A DNA stretch of 64,000 nt, taken from Sutcliffiella deserti. Lineage in GTDB: Bacteria; Bacillota; Bacilli; Bacillales; Bacillaceae_I. The position numbers and the translations under genes are program-made. Below the pieces are notes generated by a model that saw only the letters and a program-made list of their open reading frames with translations, did no database searches and was not told the origin of the DNA. The stretch covers positions 100,498 to 164,497 of the forward strand of contig NZ_JAIQDB010000005.1 in NCBI RefSeq assembly GCF_020037475.1, read 5' to 3'. Below, piece after piece: positions 50,701 through 61,208 of this stretch (within the stretch, counting starts at the first letter, position 1; every line of letters begins with the position of its first letter).

Positions 50701-52605
50701 ATGGTTTACTGGGAGTGTAATGATCATTCTCGCCACCGGTGTAAAGAGGGGAAAAGGGGTCCAGCAGGTCCACCTGGCGCAACCTGCCCAGCAGGCCAAG
50801 CAGGTCCAACCGGTCCAGCAGGTCCAACCGGTCCAGCAGGTCCAACCGGTCCAGCAGGTCCAGCAGGTCCAGCAGGTCCAACCGGTCCAGCAGGTCCAAC
50901 TGGTCCAATTGGCCCCCCAGGTCCGGATTTTGCGACAAGTTTTGCTTATGTGTATAATATTTCTACTCAAACAGTGCCTGTAGAAGGGGATATAACTTTC
51001 GACTCGAATGGGACTCTTAATGGAATTGATCATTTTATAGGTTCTAGTGACATTATTTTTGCAACGGAAGGATTCTATTCTGTCTGGTACAGTGTAACAG
51101 GCGAAGGGACAAATCAATTTGCCCTTTTCCTGAATGGAGAAGAGGTTTCAGGAAGCATTTATGGTAGTGAATCAGTTACTGCGCCGAACAGTGGTATGGT
51201 GATGATTTTTGTTGAAAGTGGAGATATCCTGACGTTAAGAAATCATACAAGTGCAGGACCGGTTTTATTGCCTAGCACTACAGGAGGAACGCAGGATAAC
51301 TCGAATGCTTCTATCCTGATATTAAGAGTTGGCGACGCTTCGCCTATTGATCCTAGTCTTAATCCAGTCAATGAAGCGGAAACAGTTGAAGAAATGCGCG
51401 AAGCTATTGAGGATCCTACTCTTGGATTGAATCTTGAGCAGTACAATCTCTTGGATGAGACAGGAAAAAATAATGTTGCGGATTTTCTGCTTGAAAACCG
51501 TCCTACGACTGGTTACTCTTCCGTTGACAGCGTCCAGGCTGCTCTAAATTATGCAATAAACTCTATTGTTGATCCAGAAAATATCTACGTTCGCGCGGGA
51601 TCGGTAGGAGGGAATGGAAGTATGGCTCGTCCTTTTGCCACAATTGAAGAAGGGATATCGGCAGTTGCTGTTGGTGGAACAGTTCATGTACTGGAGGGAA
51701 CCTATAATATTGCGACAAGTCTTGTGATTTCGAAAGCCTTGACCCTGCAAGGTGTAGTCGACCCACGCCCTCAAGTAGTGTTTGCTCCTGCTGACAACTC
51801 GAATGGTCTAGTAATAGAAACGGATGACGTAACAGTCAATGGTCTTCATTTTATAAGCAATAGAACGTTGACAGGGGATAATGCGGTAGTTTCGGTACCA
51901 TTAAGAGCATTAAATAACTTATACGAGAACATCACTCTTAGTTCCAATATTATTGAGGGAACCGTCCGTAGCGCATATTTATTTGTAGAAAACCTGACAG
52001 TGGAAGATAATTTATTCATCCACAATGCTTTAAATACACAAAGCTTAAGGCTTCAGATGGTAAGTGGGACGACCAATATCGTTGATAATACATTCCAAGG
52101 CAATCCAACAAGTGTAGGTGCTATCATTATAGAACCAAACCTTGCGTCCTATACGGTTTCTGGTGATATTAACATTAGTGGTAATACAATGGAGAGCTTT
52201 AATCAATTTGTGAATTTATACACATTTTTAGATGCTCCAACTAGCTTGGTTATTCAAGATAATGTTATTGATCATGAAACAAATTCAGGAAGTTCAATTA
52301 TCTTGACGACACGAGTGGATTATAGTTTTGTGACCAATCTCCTTATAGAAGGAAATGAAATAACAAATAATGATGATGAGAGACTGGCAGTTTATTTTGC
52401 AGGTGGTGGAGGAGGGAGTAACATCCCAGCAGATGACCAAATAAAAGTGTATAATAATTTATTTAACTTTCCAAATGGATTTGGTCAAAGACCCGGAGAT
52501 ACCGTAGACCCCAATTTCCCAGTCGGCTATAATGCTGCTGCAGCAGGTTTTGGAATGACACTAGATGCATTTGATTTGCAAGGAAATCAGAATGTTCAAC
52601 AATAA
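50701..52605 (+). CDS. collagen-like protein with C1q-like and beta-helix domains
   Basis: 634 residues. A short Cys-containing N-terminus is followed by about 19 Gly-x-y triplets, mostly GPT/GPA (residues 18-75), forming a collagen stem. Next comes a trimeric BclA/C1q-like beta domain (about 78-215: [31 protein letters not shown]), then a region (about 285-630) of repeated DNxF/GNxI motifs typical of a right-handed parallel beta-helix, as in DUF1565 or pectate-lyase-like proteins. BclA proteins form the exosporium nap of Bacillus spores; the added beta-helix suggests binding or cutting of polysaccharide. The BclA N-terminal targeting motif is not evident. A strong GAGG site precedes the ATG. 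Confidence 0.85.
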   Translation: MVYWECNDHSRHRCKEGKRGPAGPPGATCPAGQAGPTGPAGPTGPAGPTGPAGPAGPAGPTGPAGPTGPIGPPGPDFATSFAYVYNISTQTVPVEGDITFDSNGTLNGIDHFIGSSDIIFATEGFYSVWYSVTGEGTNQFALFLNGEEVSGSIYGSESVTAPNSGMVMIFVESGDILTLRNHTSAGPVLLPSTTGGTQDNSNASILILRVGDASPIDPSLNPVNEAETVEEMREAIEDPTLGLNLEQYNLLDETGKNNVADFLLENRPTTGYSSVDSVQAALNYAINSIVDPENIYVRAGSVGGNGSMARPFATIEEGISAVAVGGTVHVLEGTYNIATSLVISKALTLQGVVDPRPQVVFAPADNSNGLVIETDDVTVNGLHFISNRTLTGDNAVVSVPLRALNNLYENITLSSNIIEGTVRSAYLFVENLTVEDNLFIHNALNTQSLRLQMVSGTTNIVDNTFQGNPTSVGAIIIEPNLASYTVSGDINISGNTMESFNQFVNLYTFLDAPTSLVIQDNVIDHETNSGSSIILTTRVDYSFVTNLLIEGNEITNNDDERLAVYFAGGGGGSNIPADDQIKVYNNLFNFPNGFGQRPGDTVDPNFPVGYNAAAAGFGMTLDAFDLQGNQNVQQ

Positions 52606-52776
52606 TGTCCGGACTTCGCCGCTTTTTAAGGTGGTTTAGTTTAAGGTAGTTTCGCATTATTAAGTAAGTTGGTACAACCAAATTACAATCGTTGCTCTCG
52701 TTGAGCTATATTTTATGGGTTTGTAGGAACAATTTTTACTTAAAGGGGATGATTGCAAAGCAACCGCTCATATAAA

Positions 52777-52812
52777 AAAATCCGCCTAGAAAATACTCTA
52801 AGCGGATTTTCC
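52777..52812 (-). terminator. rho-independent terminator of ptsG
   Basis: On the minus strand AAAATCCGCTTAGA pairs with TCTAGGCGGATTTT with one mismatch, followed by a T run. It lies 3 bp past the ptsG stop. Confidence 0.88.
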
Positions 52813-52814
52813 CT

Positions 52815-54875
52815 TTAGCCTTTTGAAATCTCCACAATTCCGTCTTCCTTCAGACCAACTTCGCCTTGCTTGTTCAGCTTCACTTTTTCATTATCGTGTA
52901 AGTTAGTAAAGATGATTGGCGTCATAATAGATGGCGCGTTCTCTTTCAGGAAGTTGATATCAAAGCGAAGGATTTCTTGGCCTTTTGTTACTTTATCGCC
53001 TTGGGCAACGAGTGCTTCGAAGCCTTCACCCTTAAGGTTGACGGTATCAATTCCGACATGGATCAGGATTTCCCGGCCTGTGTTCGATTGAATGCCAATG
53101 GCGTGTTTAGTTGGGAAGAGATTGACGATTTCTCCGTCCACTGGCGAAACGACGACCCCTTCTGTAGGAAGAATCGCAAATCCGTCGCCCATCATTTTAC
53201 TTGAGAAAACTTGATCTGGTACGTCCCCAAGCGGTTTGATTTCCCCTTTAATTGGGCAGATTATCCCTTCTTCTGACGAATCGGTTTGCAAGGCATCAGG
53301 ATTGACCTCTTCGATTTGCTGTTCCACTTCTTTTGTTGGCTGAGGTTTTGCTGGACGAGGTGTTTTTCCGTCCATGACATCCTTGATTTGAGATTTTAGT
53401 GTATCAGACTTAGGTCCAAATATAGCTTGAATGTTATTACCAACTTCAAGTACACCAGCGGCTCCAAGTTTTTTCAGGCGATTTTTGTCAACCATGCTAA
53501 TCTCATTCACCTGAACACGAAGTCTGGTGATACACGCATCAAGGTTCGCAATATTTTCTTTTCCTCCCATTGCTTCTAACACATCAAAGGGAAGATCTCC
53601 TGCTGTGGATGGGGTTGCTCCATCTTCTTCTTCATTGACATCCTCGCGTCCAGGTGTTTGCAGGTTAAACTTCTGAATGGCGAAGCGGAAACCAAAGTAG
53701 TAGATGAGAGAGAAGACGAGCCCAACTGGAATGACCAGCCACCAATCGGTTCGGTTTGGGACGACACCGAATAGAAGATAGTCAATTACCCCTCCGGAGA
53801 AGGTCATGCCTATTTTGACATCCAAAATGTGCATAATCATAAATGATAGTCCGGCGAAGACAGTATGAATGGCAAATAGGATAGGTGCAACAAAAAGGAA
53901 AGAAAATTCAATTGGCTCCGTAATCCCAGTTAAAAAAGAAGTTAAAGCGGCGGATGCCATAATTCCACCTACAATCTTTTTCTTCTCCGGTCTTGCTGTA
54001 TGATAAATAGCAAGGGCGGCAGCTGGTAAGCCGAACATCATGAACGGGAATTTTCCTGTCATAAAGGTTCCGGCTGTTGGTGCAATACCATCCCTTATTT
54101 GTTCAAAGAAAATCCTCTGGTCTCCACGAACAATCTCTCCCGCCTGATTGGTGTAGGAGCCAAATTCAAACCAAAATGGCGAATAGAAAATATGATGCAA
54201 TCCAAATGGAATCAATGCACGTTCAATGACACCGAAAATAAACGCGGATAACGTTAAATTCGTGTTGATCATACTTTCGGATAAAGTATTCAGTCCACCT
54301 TGGATAGGAGGCCAAACGAACGTCATGGCGATCCCGAGAATAACTGCGGAGGCCGCTGTTACAATAGGAACAAAGCGTTTCCCGGCAAAAAAGCCTAAAT
54401 ACGAGGGTAGTTCGATATTAAAATATTTATTGTACATAAAGGCGCCAAGGATTCCGACGATCACGCCTCCAAATACTCCAGTTTGTAGTGTTGGGATACC
54501 AAGGACATTTGCATAAGCAGGATCATCTAGCATCCCTTCCTCAACTCCAAGCACTACGCCCATCGTCGCATTCATAATCAGATAACCGATGATAGCCGCA
54601 AGCGCAGCAACGCCTTCTCCACCGGCTAGTCCGACTGCAACCCCAACGGCAAATAGGACAGGAAGATTGTCAAATACAATTCCCCCGGCTGCATCCATTA
54701 CAGTAGCAACCTGTTGGATCCAGGCAGCGCCAAGAAACGGAGCAAGATCTAAGAGATTATCTTGTCTTAACGCATTCCCTAATGCCAGCAAGATCCCGGC
54801 AGCAGGTAAAAGCGCAACAGGAAGCATTAATGCTTTACCTACTTTCTGAAGCACGCCAAAAAATCTTTTAAACAT
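52815..54875 (-). CDS. ptsG: glucose-specific PTS permease, EIICBA
   Basis: 686 residues in the order IIC-IIB-IIA. The IIC domain (1-415) has about ten membrane helices and [14 protein letters not shown], the sugar-binding hallmark. The IIB active site is Cys448 in [10 protein letters not shown]. The IIA domain (about 535-680) has His591 and His606 in KHAIGIQS and [10 protein letters not shown]; His606 carries phosphate. It imports and phosphorylates glucose. The length and order fit the Bacillus PtsG. A GGAGGTA site precedes the ATG. No GlcT antiterminator gene or clear RAT hairpin is found upstream, so regulation differs from B. subtilis or uses a distant regulator. Confidence 0.95.
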   Translation of the reverse strand: MFKRFFGVLQKVGKALMLPVALLPAAGILLALGNALRQDNLLDLAPFLGAAWIQQVATVMDAAGGIVFDNLPVLFAVGVAVGLAGGEGVAALAAIIGYLIMNATMGVVLGVEEGMLDDPAYANVLGIPTLQTGVFGGVIVGILGAFMYNKYFNIELPSYLGFFAGKRFVPIVTAASAVILGIAMTFVWPPIQGGLNTLSESMINTNLTLSAFIFGVIERALIPFGLHHIFYSPFWFEFGSYTNQAGEIVRGDQRIFFEQIRDGIAPTAGTFMTGKFPFMMFGLPAAALAIYHTARPEKKKIVGGIMASAALTSFLTGITEPIEFSFLFVAPILFAIHTVFAGLSFMIMHILDVKIGMTFSGGVIDYLLFGVVPNRTDWWLVIPVGLVFSLIYYFGFRFAIQKFNLQTPGREDVNEEEDGATPSTAGDLPFDVLEAMGGKENIANLDACITRLRVQVNEISMVDKNRLKKLGAAGVLEVGNNIQAIFGPKSDTLKSQIKDVMDGKTPRPAKPQPTKEVEQQIEEVNPDALQTDSSEEGIICPIKGEIKPLGDVPDQVFSSKMMGDGFAILPTEGVVVSPVDGEIVNLFPTKHAIGIQSNTGREILIHVGIDTVNLKGEGFEALVAQGDKVTKGQEILRFDINFLKENAPSIMTPIIFTNLHDNEKVKLNKQGEVGLKEDGIVEISKG

Positions 54876-55123
54876 AGTAGTACCTCCCTATTATGTATTT
54901 CAAATTGGTTTTAATTTCCCCAATAACTTTAGTTTTAAACAAAATGGGAATGAAACTTAACTTTTTAGATGACTAGCAGGAAATGTTCGTCCATAAGAGA
55001 AAGTGCAGTATATGTTGGATTTTTTAAGTGAAGCAACATGCAGAAGGATAAGTGTATTGATATACTATAGGGAAAACGTGAGGCAAAGTATATATTTTAA
55101 TCTGTAAAAGGAGAGTGTTCTTA

Positions 55124-55558
55124 ATGGTTGGCGTTGAATTAAATATGGTTGTGAAAGATAGCTTAAAAGCATTGGAATTGTACGAAAATATATTTGATAT
55201 CAAGCGTATGGAGGTTTCAAACTTCCCTCGTGGTGAAAATGAGGTAGTTTTTACTTTATACGACGTTCACCTTCATATGTTGGATGAAAATCCTAAATTT
55301 CATCTTATTGCTCCAAGTCCGGACGATCCTAAAACTAGTTGGGTTAATGTAACAGTTCCAGACATTTTAGAAACCTATACCAAAGCGATGGATTTGGGTT
55401 GTACAGAGGTGCAGCCAGTGACAGAGATGGCTGATTATGGAGTGTCTAATGCCATATTCATGGATCCATTTGGTTATGTATGGATGCTTCATCAAGTGCA
55501 TAAGAAGGTTAGCCATGAGGAACGTATTAGGCTTTGGGAGGAAAAAAGAGAAGACTAA
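55124..55558 (+). CDS. VOC family protein (PhnB-like)
   Basis: 144 residues from ATG 55124, with AAGGAGAG upstream; earlier starts lack a site. It has two modules of the VOC fold, KDSLKALELYENIFDIKRME and YGVSNAIFMDPFGYVWMLHQV, with DPFGYVWML as the usual last strand. Relatives include PhnB-like proteins and 3-demethylubiquinone-type methyltransferase homologues; no substrate is known. It is monocistronic, lying between ptsG and an RRNPP-type regulator. A terminator hairpin follows at 55636. Confidence 0.85.
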   Translation: MVGVELNMVVKDSLKALELYENIFDIKRMEVSNFPRGENEVVFTLYDVHLHMLDENPKFHLIAPSPDDPKTSWVNVTVPDILETYTKAMDLGCTEVQPVTEMADYGVSNAIFMDPFGYVWMLHQVHKKVSHEERIRLWEEKRED

Positions 55559-55635
55559 AACTGACTTCTTATGTTGATTTACTTAAGGGTAAAGGCAAGC
55601 AAGCCTTTTGTGCCAATCGTTGGTATGGCATAGAA

Positions 55636-55676
55636 AGTAACAGCCTTCGGTAAGGGCTGTTACTGTTCCATTTTTC
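55636..55676 (+). terminator. rho-independent terminator
   Basis: AGTAACAGCC at 55636-55645 pairs with GGCTGTTACT at 55655-55664, followed by a T-rich tail. It ends the VOC gene. From 55677 to 55934 only a poor minus-strand frame of 65 codons is seen. Confidence 0.8.
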
Positions 55677-55934
55677 TAGAGATTTTTACAAATTAAGTAA
55701 TCAAAAATTCTCTCCTTATCTGCTCGACATATTGTCTTCATATGGTTTAATGCAATGGAGATTAAGCATCCCACATAATATAATGCTATTTTTTTGTTTA
55801 TCGCTTGTTCTTTTTTTTCTCCCCTAAAAGTCACATGTCTGACTTGTATCTTTTGGGATAAGCTGTCTGTCACGGATATTCAAACTGTGGTAGGATAATA
55901 AAAATATCAGATAATGAGCACAGGGGATGACAGC

Positions 55935-57179
55935 ATGCTGGAAGGTAAGATTATTAAATTTTATCGGGAATTTCAGGGGTTGAAACAAAAGGATCTTGGC
56001 GATGGAATTTGCTCCAGTACCCATATCAGCAAGATAGAGCGGGGCCTGACGGAGGTTTCCGGTGAGACCATCGATTTTTTATGCAAACGGCTGGGAATTG
56101 AAATGGAAGCCGAGATGGAGAATTACAAGGAAATCGATCAGCTGCTGATAGAGTGGCAGAATGCTATTGTAAAAAAGCTTAAAACGAGGGTGGAGTCCAT
56201 CAAACGCCTGCTCGAGGGTTTCAAGCTTTTACATATGCAGGACTTCTATCGCTTATACACTCTTATCCTGACGAGGTACTACCTATTTGTTGGAGAAGGC
56301 AGAATGGCAGATGGATTGATAGAAGAAATGTCAACTTGGAAGGATTTATCCGCCTACGAAAAAAACTTGCTACTGCATGTGAACGGTGTATATAACTTAT
56401 CAATGAAAAATGACTACGTGAAGGCGCTTGAATGCTTGAAAGATATAAGTCTGGAACACTACCCCAATCAAGAGTACTATTATGACCTGGCTCTTGCATA
56501 CCACTCACTAAACTCACGGGTGCTTGCATTCTTCAATGCGAACAAAGCACTTCAGTTTTTTACAAAAATACGTAGCTTCTCCCGTATCATTGAATCAGAA
56601 ATGCTCATGGTCATTCAACTCGAGCAATCAGAAGACCATCCTACTTTAAGCAGGGAATATCATCGTTTAATAGAAATGACGGAAGACTATGGCCTTGAGC
56701 ATCAAAAGGCCATGCTTTACCATAATGTTGCCTATCTTTACTTAAGAAATGGCGAATACCAAAAAGCCGGCCAATTTTATGAAAAATCGATGGATGCAAG
56801 AGAAAAGAGTCATCCCAATTATTTGGGCTCTCTTGAAGGCTATATAAATGCCTTAACGAAAGAAGGGAATACCCCAAAGGAAAAGCTTCTTCAGCTGGTA
56901 GAAGAGGGGGTTGAGCTATCTAAGTTGTCCGCTAATACAACATTCACTCATTTTTTCAAAATGCATTATTATTATCTTTCCGATCATCAGAAGAAGTACT
57001 ATCAATACTTGGAGGAGCAGGCATTTCCTTATTTTGAAGAGAAGGGGTATGTACTGCCAGTAGAGCACTATACGGTCGTTTTATTTGATTATTATATGGA
57101 GAATAACGATATGGAAAAGGCAAATCGATTTGCCGGTTCCGTCACCAATAAGTTTCGGCGGAATAATCAGTTTGTGTAG
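55935..57179 (+). CDS. RRNPP-type HTH/TPR transcriptional regulator (PlcR/NprR-like)
   Basis: 414 residues from ATG 55935, which has AGGGGA 7 nt upstream. An Xre-type HTH (about 5-60: FYREFQGLKQKDLGDGI, SSTHISKIERGLTEVS) is joined to about seven TPR repeats (100-410), including AMLYHNVAYLYLRNGEYQKAG. PlcR and NprR bind a short secreted peptide through such TPRs and control secreted enzymes. No peptide precursor gene is found directly downstream: a terminator hairpin begins at 57225. A secreted S8 protease is encoded convergently just beyond, a plausible target as in NprR-NprA, but not shown. Confidence 0.85.
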   Translation: MLEGKIIKFYREFQGLKQKDLGDGICSSTHISKIERGLTEVSGETIDFLCKRLGIEMEAEMENYKEIDQLLIEWQNAIVKKLKTRVESIKRLLEGFKLLHMQDFYRLYTLILTRYYLFVGEGRMADGLIEEMSTWKDLSAYEKNLLLHVNGVYNLSMKNDYVKALECLKDISLEHYPNQEYYYDLALAYHSLNSRVLAFFNANKALQFFTKIRSFSRIIESEMLMVIQLEQSEDHPTLSREYHRLIEMTEDYGLEHQKAMLYHNVAYLYLRNGEYQKAGQFYEKSMDAREKSHPNYLGSLEGYINALTKEGNTPKEKLLQLVEEGVELSKLSANTTFTHFFKMHYYYLSDHQKKYYQYLEEQAFPYFEEKGYVLPVEHYTVVLFDYYMENNDMEKANRFAGSVTNKFRRNNQFV

Positions 57180-57224
57180 AGGAGAGCTTATTTGTTTTGT
57201 GTATAGAAAATTACTTCTAAAAGT

Positions 57225-57271
57225 AAAAGCGAAACACAGAATCCACTTGGGTTCCATGTTCCGCTTTTTTT
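57225..57271. terminator. terminator between convergent genes
   Basis: AAGCG-AAACA-GAA-CC pairs imperfectly with GG-TTC-TGTT-CGCTT, with A and T tracts outside. It separates the convergent regulator and protease genes. Confidence 0.7.
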
Positions 57272-57313
57272 CTAAATAAAATGTTTCAGTTGTGAATAAT
57301 ATACTCAAAGGTA

Positions 57314-57470
57314 AGGAGCGTACAGCTCCAGGCGCCAGAGACTATCAAACTTCCCTCATCTCCATACGATAAGCGCGGGCATCGAATCGCTAGCGCGCTC
57401 TTCGTGTTTCCTGATTCTCTTTACTCAGTCCAGTTTTTACGTCTCTAAGCGGGCGCCTTTCGCTTTTGTT
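57314..57470. repeat. second Bacillaceae intergenic repeat (GCGCC type)
   Basis: The unit contains AGCTCCAGGCGCC near its start, GCGGGCATCGAATCGCTA in the middle, and GCGGGCGCCTTTCGCTTTTG at the end. Similar sequences are common between genes in Bacillus. The two GGCGCC-containing ends can pair. It lies directly beyond the protease stop and has no gene of its own. Confidence 0.7.
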
Positions 57471-57473
57471 CAT

Positions 57474-60400
57474 TTAACGTAATCCATAGGCTTTGATGAT
57501 TTCTTGTGTGATTTTGTTGCCGTTGTCATCCCATGCGGCCACTTTTAATGAAACGGATTTTGCGGATTTTGCATTTGTTATGGATGCTGTAAAAGTATCA
57601 CCGTTACGGTTCAACTTCACTTTTTTCCACTTTTCCCCTTCGTTGAATGAAACCTCAAGAGTTGCTCCATCCACGTTCCCGTAGCCGATGGCATCTTTCA
57701 CTTTTTCTACAGAAATTTCAAGCTGGGTAGGTCTGTTCAACATTGCGTCACCATTTACATCTGTGTCCACTTGATAATTCAATGTAAGGAATGGAAGTGG
57801 AGATTGCCATATTTCTGTTTCTTCTTTTGCTTGGAAAATCCATTCTGTATTGGTGCGGATGGATGTATTCCAACGTTTTTCATCCCGTTTCGCTTCTGTT
57901 ACCACGCGGAATTCCTGCATTTCATCTGTTAGGACATCAAAGCCATTGACTGCTTGGCCTTTTCCTTCACGAATAAGCGTGTCACCCTTAAATAATTTGG
58001 TCGTTTGGTTTTGGACGGAAATATTATAATCTGTTCCACCAGTATTCCCTATACCAGCATCAGCCCAGGCTGGAACATTGATCTGCATGGAGTCTCCTTG
58101 GCGTTTAGGAGCCCAGTAGCCTTCTCCTAAGGATGGGCGCACTACAGGGGAGAACCAGTTCTCAACAAGCTTTTGCCCTTTTTCATATACTACTCTTGGC
58201 TGACGGATCTGCCATGTTTCATCAAGAACCGTTGCCTGGTGGTACCAGTACGTATCTTTTGTGGCAGATACATATTCCGTTCTGGTGGTAGGGAAGGAAA
58301 TCTTGTATTGAAATCCGATTGCGCCTCTTGTGTACGGTCTCATGTCGAATCGGAACTCTCCGCCGTCCGTTTCCACGTGGGAATTGTAGTTTGTTTCAAT
58401 TATTGCAAGATCTTTATTCTTAGGCTCGTATGCCAACTTTTTTGGGACATTCTCCTGATGGACATAATCCAGGTCATAGACATATGGTGAGTCCTTTGTT
58501 CCTTCGATTTGCAGCTTCACATTGCCAGAACGAATCGCTTTAATCAATTTGTCCCCTTCTGATTTACTGATAGCGGCAGCCGTCAGAGGTACATCCGTAT
58601 ATTCAGGCGTATGCACAGACTCATTGAATTCCACGTTTTCATAGTTTGCAATGATCAATAGCTTTGACCCGGCAGCAACCGCCGCCGCGGCCTGTTCGGA
58701 AGCACTGACTGTTTTGCTGCGATCCACAACAACCGCTTTGCCTTTTGCATTCAAGCGATCGAAGTCTGCTTCTGTTCCTTCACCAGCGTAGATGGCTTTC
58801 AGGTTATGTTTACCTTCTAAAAGAGTACTCCCCGGCATCACGATATCATCGAGTACTTTCCCCTTGAAGTTGATAGTAAAGTACGGCTTGGTCAAACGCC
58901 AACGCGTCAAAAATTCAAACTCACCTTTCTTTGTCTTCTTGGTAGGAGCAGCATACAATTTATCCACCCAGACAGGCATCAGATAGACGCTATGAACTGT
59001 TCCAGTCCCCATTGTTTGGTAGTATTCCATACGTTGATAGACAGGTTCTGTTTTCTTAGGAACTTTGACCGTGATTTCGTTGGCTTTTCTTGCATCCAAT
59101 TCCACCGTCTTCGGTCCATCTAGTACCACTTCCGGTTCCCCAACAAGAGCAACCCCTCTATGATCTGTATCGACATCAACGTCCATCATGGACATTACCG
59201 AATACATGCCTTTTTTCAGACGAAGCTCTCTTGTTCCATCCACTGCGATGGATTCAGGCTGCATGTTTTCGTTGAACATGACCACATATGCAAGGGCAGG
59301 TGAGCCGTCGCGGTCAGTGGCATTTAATGTAAGAGTGTATCTTTCTTCTTCTTTTACCGTAGCCATTGTCGTGTGAACCAATGCTTCCCCGTTGGCACTG
59401 GCTGTTAAGTGACCTTGGTAGCGCTGTCCGCTTTCCCCGAATGCAGGGTCCACTGTAACTTGAAGGTCCGCCGTTCCGTTAGCTGGAACAGTGACAGTTG
59501 TATCCGCTAGTGTCAGCATGCCTTCTGGAGCAGCATTGCCGTTCGCATCTGCAAAAGTTGCAGTCAGTTCCAAGGTGATGTCTTGGTCACTGTCATTTGT
59601 GTACGTAATTGTTTTCTCTACAGGTGCTGCTTCATCATTCGGCCATTGGAAGAAGCCGAATGAAAGGGAGCCTGTAGCTCTCAAGTCGGAGTGTAACGCT
59701 TTTTCCAGGTCAATGCGTCCTGATCCGATATGGTATGGCTGGTAGTCTGGTAATTTCTTTGCTGTGTTCATTAGTGTTTCTTTTAGTTCCTGAGGAGTAG
59801 CATCAGGATTTTGTTGTAAAAGGATGGCTGCTGCACCTGCAACGTGAGGTGTTGCCATGGACGTTCCATTTTTGCTTGTGTAGGCACCACTTCCTGTTGC
59901 AAATTGAGATCGTGCGGCCATGATTCCCACTCCTGGAGCGGAAACGTCAGGCTTTAATGCCATGTCACCAAGTCTTGGTCCTTTGGAGGAGAAAGATGCC
60001 AGTCTGTCCGATTTATCCACAGCGCCAATTGTGAGTGCGCTATCCGCAGCACCAGGTGAACCGACTGTCCCTTCGCCGTAGCTGTTACCTGCTGCAATAA
60101 CAAATAAGGTACCGTGCTCTTCTGTTAATGTGTTCACGGCTACTGCCATCGGGTCTGTTCCGTCACTGCCGACAGAACTGCCGAGACTCATGTTTACGAC
60201 ATCGGCATGTTCCGCTGCCCATTCCATTCCTTCAATAATCCAAGAGGCTAGTCCTGACCCGGAATCGTTCAGTACTTTTCCGACTAGTAATCTAGCATCC
60301 GGAGCAACACCTTTGTTTTGGCCGTCAGAAGCTGCGCCGGTTCCAAGAATGGTGGAGGCTACGTGCGTACCGTGACCACTTTTGTCCTGGACTTCTTCAC

Positions 60401-61208
60401 CAGGTACGAAGCTTACTGCTTCATCCAGTTGAGGGGCGATGTCCGGGTGGGAAGGGTCAATCCCTGTATCGAGTACGGCAACCTTGATGCCTTCACCTGT
60501 GAGACCGGATTCCCATGCAGTGTGTGTCCCAATCTGGGCGACACTTTGGTGAAGGGTTGCTTCGATACGTGCGTCCAGCCAGATCTTTTCAATTGCGTAG
60601 TTGAACTGTGCTGCTTCTGGTTTGGAGTAGTCCGTCTTTTCGGATTGCACATCATTCCAGAAAGTCGTTGCTTCTTCTTTGTCTGTCTCTAAAGCTGCTG
60701 CATTGATACTTTTTAATTCACGTTGCTTTTTGGATCCTTTTGGAGCTACTTTTTTTGTGCTAGCGGCTCTAGCTTTATTTTCTTCGTATACGACGATGAC
60801 AGGAACGGTGGTGCTGTTATTGTCATCAAACTGATATTCTACTAGTTTCGTAATATTGAAAAGGTTGTGGTCAAGTTTTCCTTCTGCCAAATATGGCATT
60901 GCTGCATTCGGGTACACATAGGTGTCGTCCCCGACTGTGATGACACGAACTCCGTCACCGTTGTTCTCGGCAGGTTCTACATTAATGACACTTTGTCCAG
61001 TTGGCAGGGTGGTTACATGAACGATGTCCCCTGTTATTAGTGTGACTTTTGAGTCGCCAGTTCCGAGTTGATCATTGATGATGGTTGGTTCATTGCCGGT
61101 TGCTGATTTAGTGGCTGCGCCAAGTGCCTGTCCCTGAAAAAGTGATGTGGCAAGCATGAAAACGGCGATGACCGCTATCAGAAAAGATTTCATTTTTGGC
61201 TTTCGCAT
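57474..61208 (-). CDS. large secreted subtilisin-like S8 protease
   Basis: 1244 residues from ATG 61208, 7 nt after AGGAG. A signal peptide (FLIAVIAVFMLATSLFQGQALG) precedes a long propeptide (to about 205) and the S8 domain (about 225-525): Asp247 in AVLDTGID, His279 in HGTHVAS, Ser450 in GTSMATPHVAG, and oxyanion Asn in IAAGNSYG. A large C-terminal part holds beta-sandwich domains and a PA-like segment (GKAVVVDRSKTVSASEQ). This layout fits Vpr/Bpr-like or peptidase S8 family proteins of actinobacteria and Bacillus. It degrades proteins outside the cell. The leader is on the minus strand far from the RRNPP gene. Confidence 0.92.
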   Translation of the reverse strand: MRKPKMKSFLIAVIAVFMLATSLFQGQALGAATKSATGNEPTIINDQLGTGDSKVTLITGDIVHVTTLPTGQSVINVEPAENNGDGVRVITVGDDTYVYPNAAMPYLAEGKLDHNLFNITKLVEYQFDDNNSTTVPVIVVYEENKARAASTKKVAPKGSKKQRELKSINAAALETDKEEATTFWNDVQSEKTDYSKPEAAQFNYAIEKIWLDARIEATLHQSVAQIGTHTAWESGLTGEGIKVAVLDTGIDPSHPDIAPQLDEAVSFVPGEEVQDKSGHGTHVASTILGTGAASDGQNKGVAPDARLLVGKVLNDSGSGLASWIIEGMEWAAEHADVVNMSLGSSVGSDGTDPMAVAVNTLTEEHGTLFVIAAGNSYGEGTVGSPGAADSALTIGAVDKSDRLASFSSKGPRLGDMALKPDVSAPGVGIMAARSQFATGSGAYTSKNGTSMATPHVAGAAAILLQQNPDATPQELKETLMNTAKKLPDYQPYHIGSGRIDLEKALHSDLRATGSLSFGFFQWPNDEAAPVEKTITYTNDSDQDITLELTATFADANGNAAPEGMLTLADTTVTVPANGTADLQVTVDPAFGESGQRYQGHLTASANGEALVHTTMATVKEEERYTLTLNATDRDGSPALAYVVMFNENMQPESIAVDGTRELRLKKGMYSVMSMMDVDVDTDHRGVALVGEPEVVLDGPKTVELDARKANEITVKVPKKTEPVYQRMEYYQTMGTGTVHSVYLMPVWVDKLYAAPTKKTKKGEFEFLTRWRLTKPYFTINFKGKVLDDIVMPGSTLLEGKHNLKAIYAGEGTEADFDRLNAKGKAVVVDRSKTVSASEQAAAAVAAGSKLLIIANYENVEFNESVHTPEYTDVPLTAAAISKSEGDKLIKAIRSGNVKLQIEGTKDSPYVYDLDYVHQENVPKKLAYEPKNKDLAIIETNYNSHVETDGGEFRFDMRPYTRGAIGFQYKISFPTTRTEYVSATKDTYWYHQATVLDETWQIRQPRVVYEKGQKLVENWFSPVVRPSLGEGYWAPKRQGDSMQINVPAWADAGIGNTGGTDYNISVQNQTTKLFKGDTLIREGKGQAVNGFDVLTDEMQEFRVVTEAKRDEKRWNTSIRTNTEWIFQAKEETEIWQSPLPFLTLNYQVDTDVNGDAMLNRPTQLEISVEKVKDAIGYGNVDGATLEVSFNEGEKWKKVKLNRNGDTFTASITNAKSAKSVSLKVAAWDDNGNKITQEIIKAYGLR

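Noticed and set aside
50759..50920. Tandem DNA repeats considered as a CRISPR array
   Set aside because: The units are 9/18 bp without unique spacers and are in frame with a collagen-like protein. No cas gene is present.
50590..51117. 175-codon frame opposite the collagen-like gene
   Set aside because: Its Trp/Thr/Cys-rich repeats are the antisense of Gly-Pro-Ala/Thr triplets, a typical shadow.
55676..55873. 65-codon minus-strand frame considered as a signalling-peptide precursor for the RRNPP regulator
   Set aside because: It has no signal peptide and no ribosome binding site; known precursors lie downstream of the regulator on its own strand.
57085..57279. Frame at the end of the RRNPP gene considered as an NprX-like peptide
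   Set aside because: It overlaps the gene end and the terminator and lacks a secretion signal.
60318..60692. 124-codon frame opposite the S8 protease
   Set aside because: It is antisense to the catalytic domain, Cys/Phe-rich and without a start signal.
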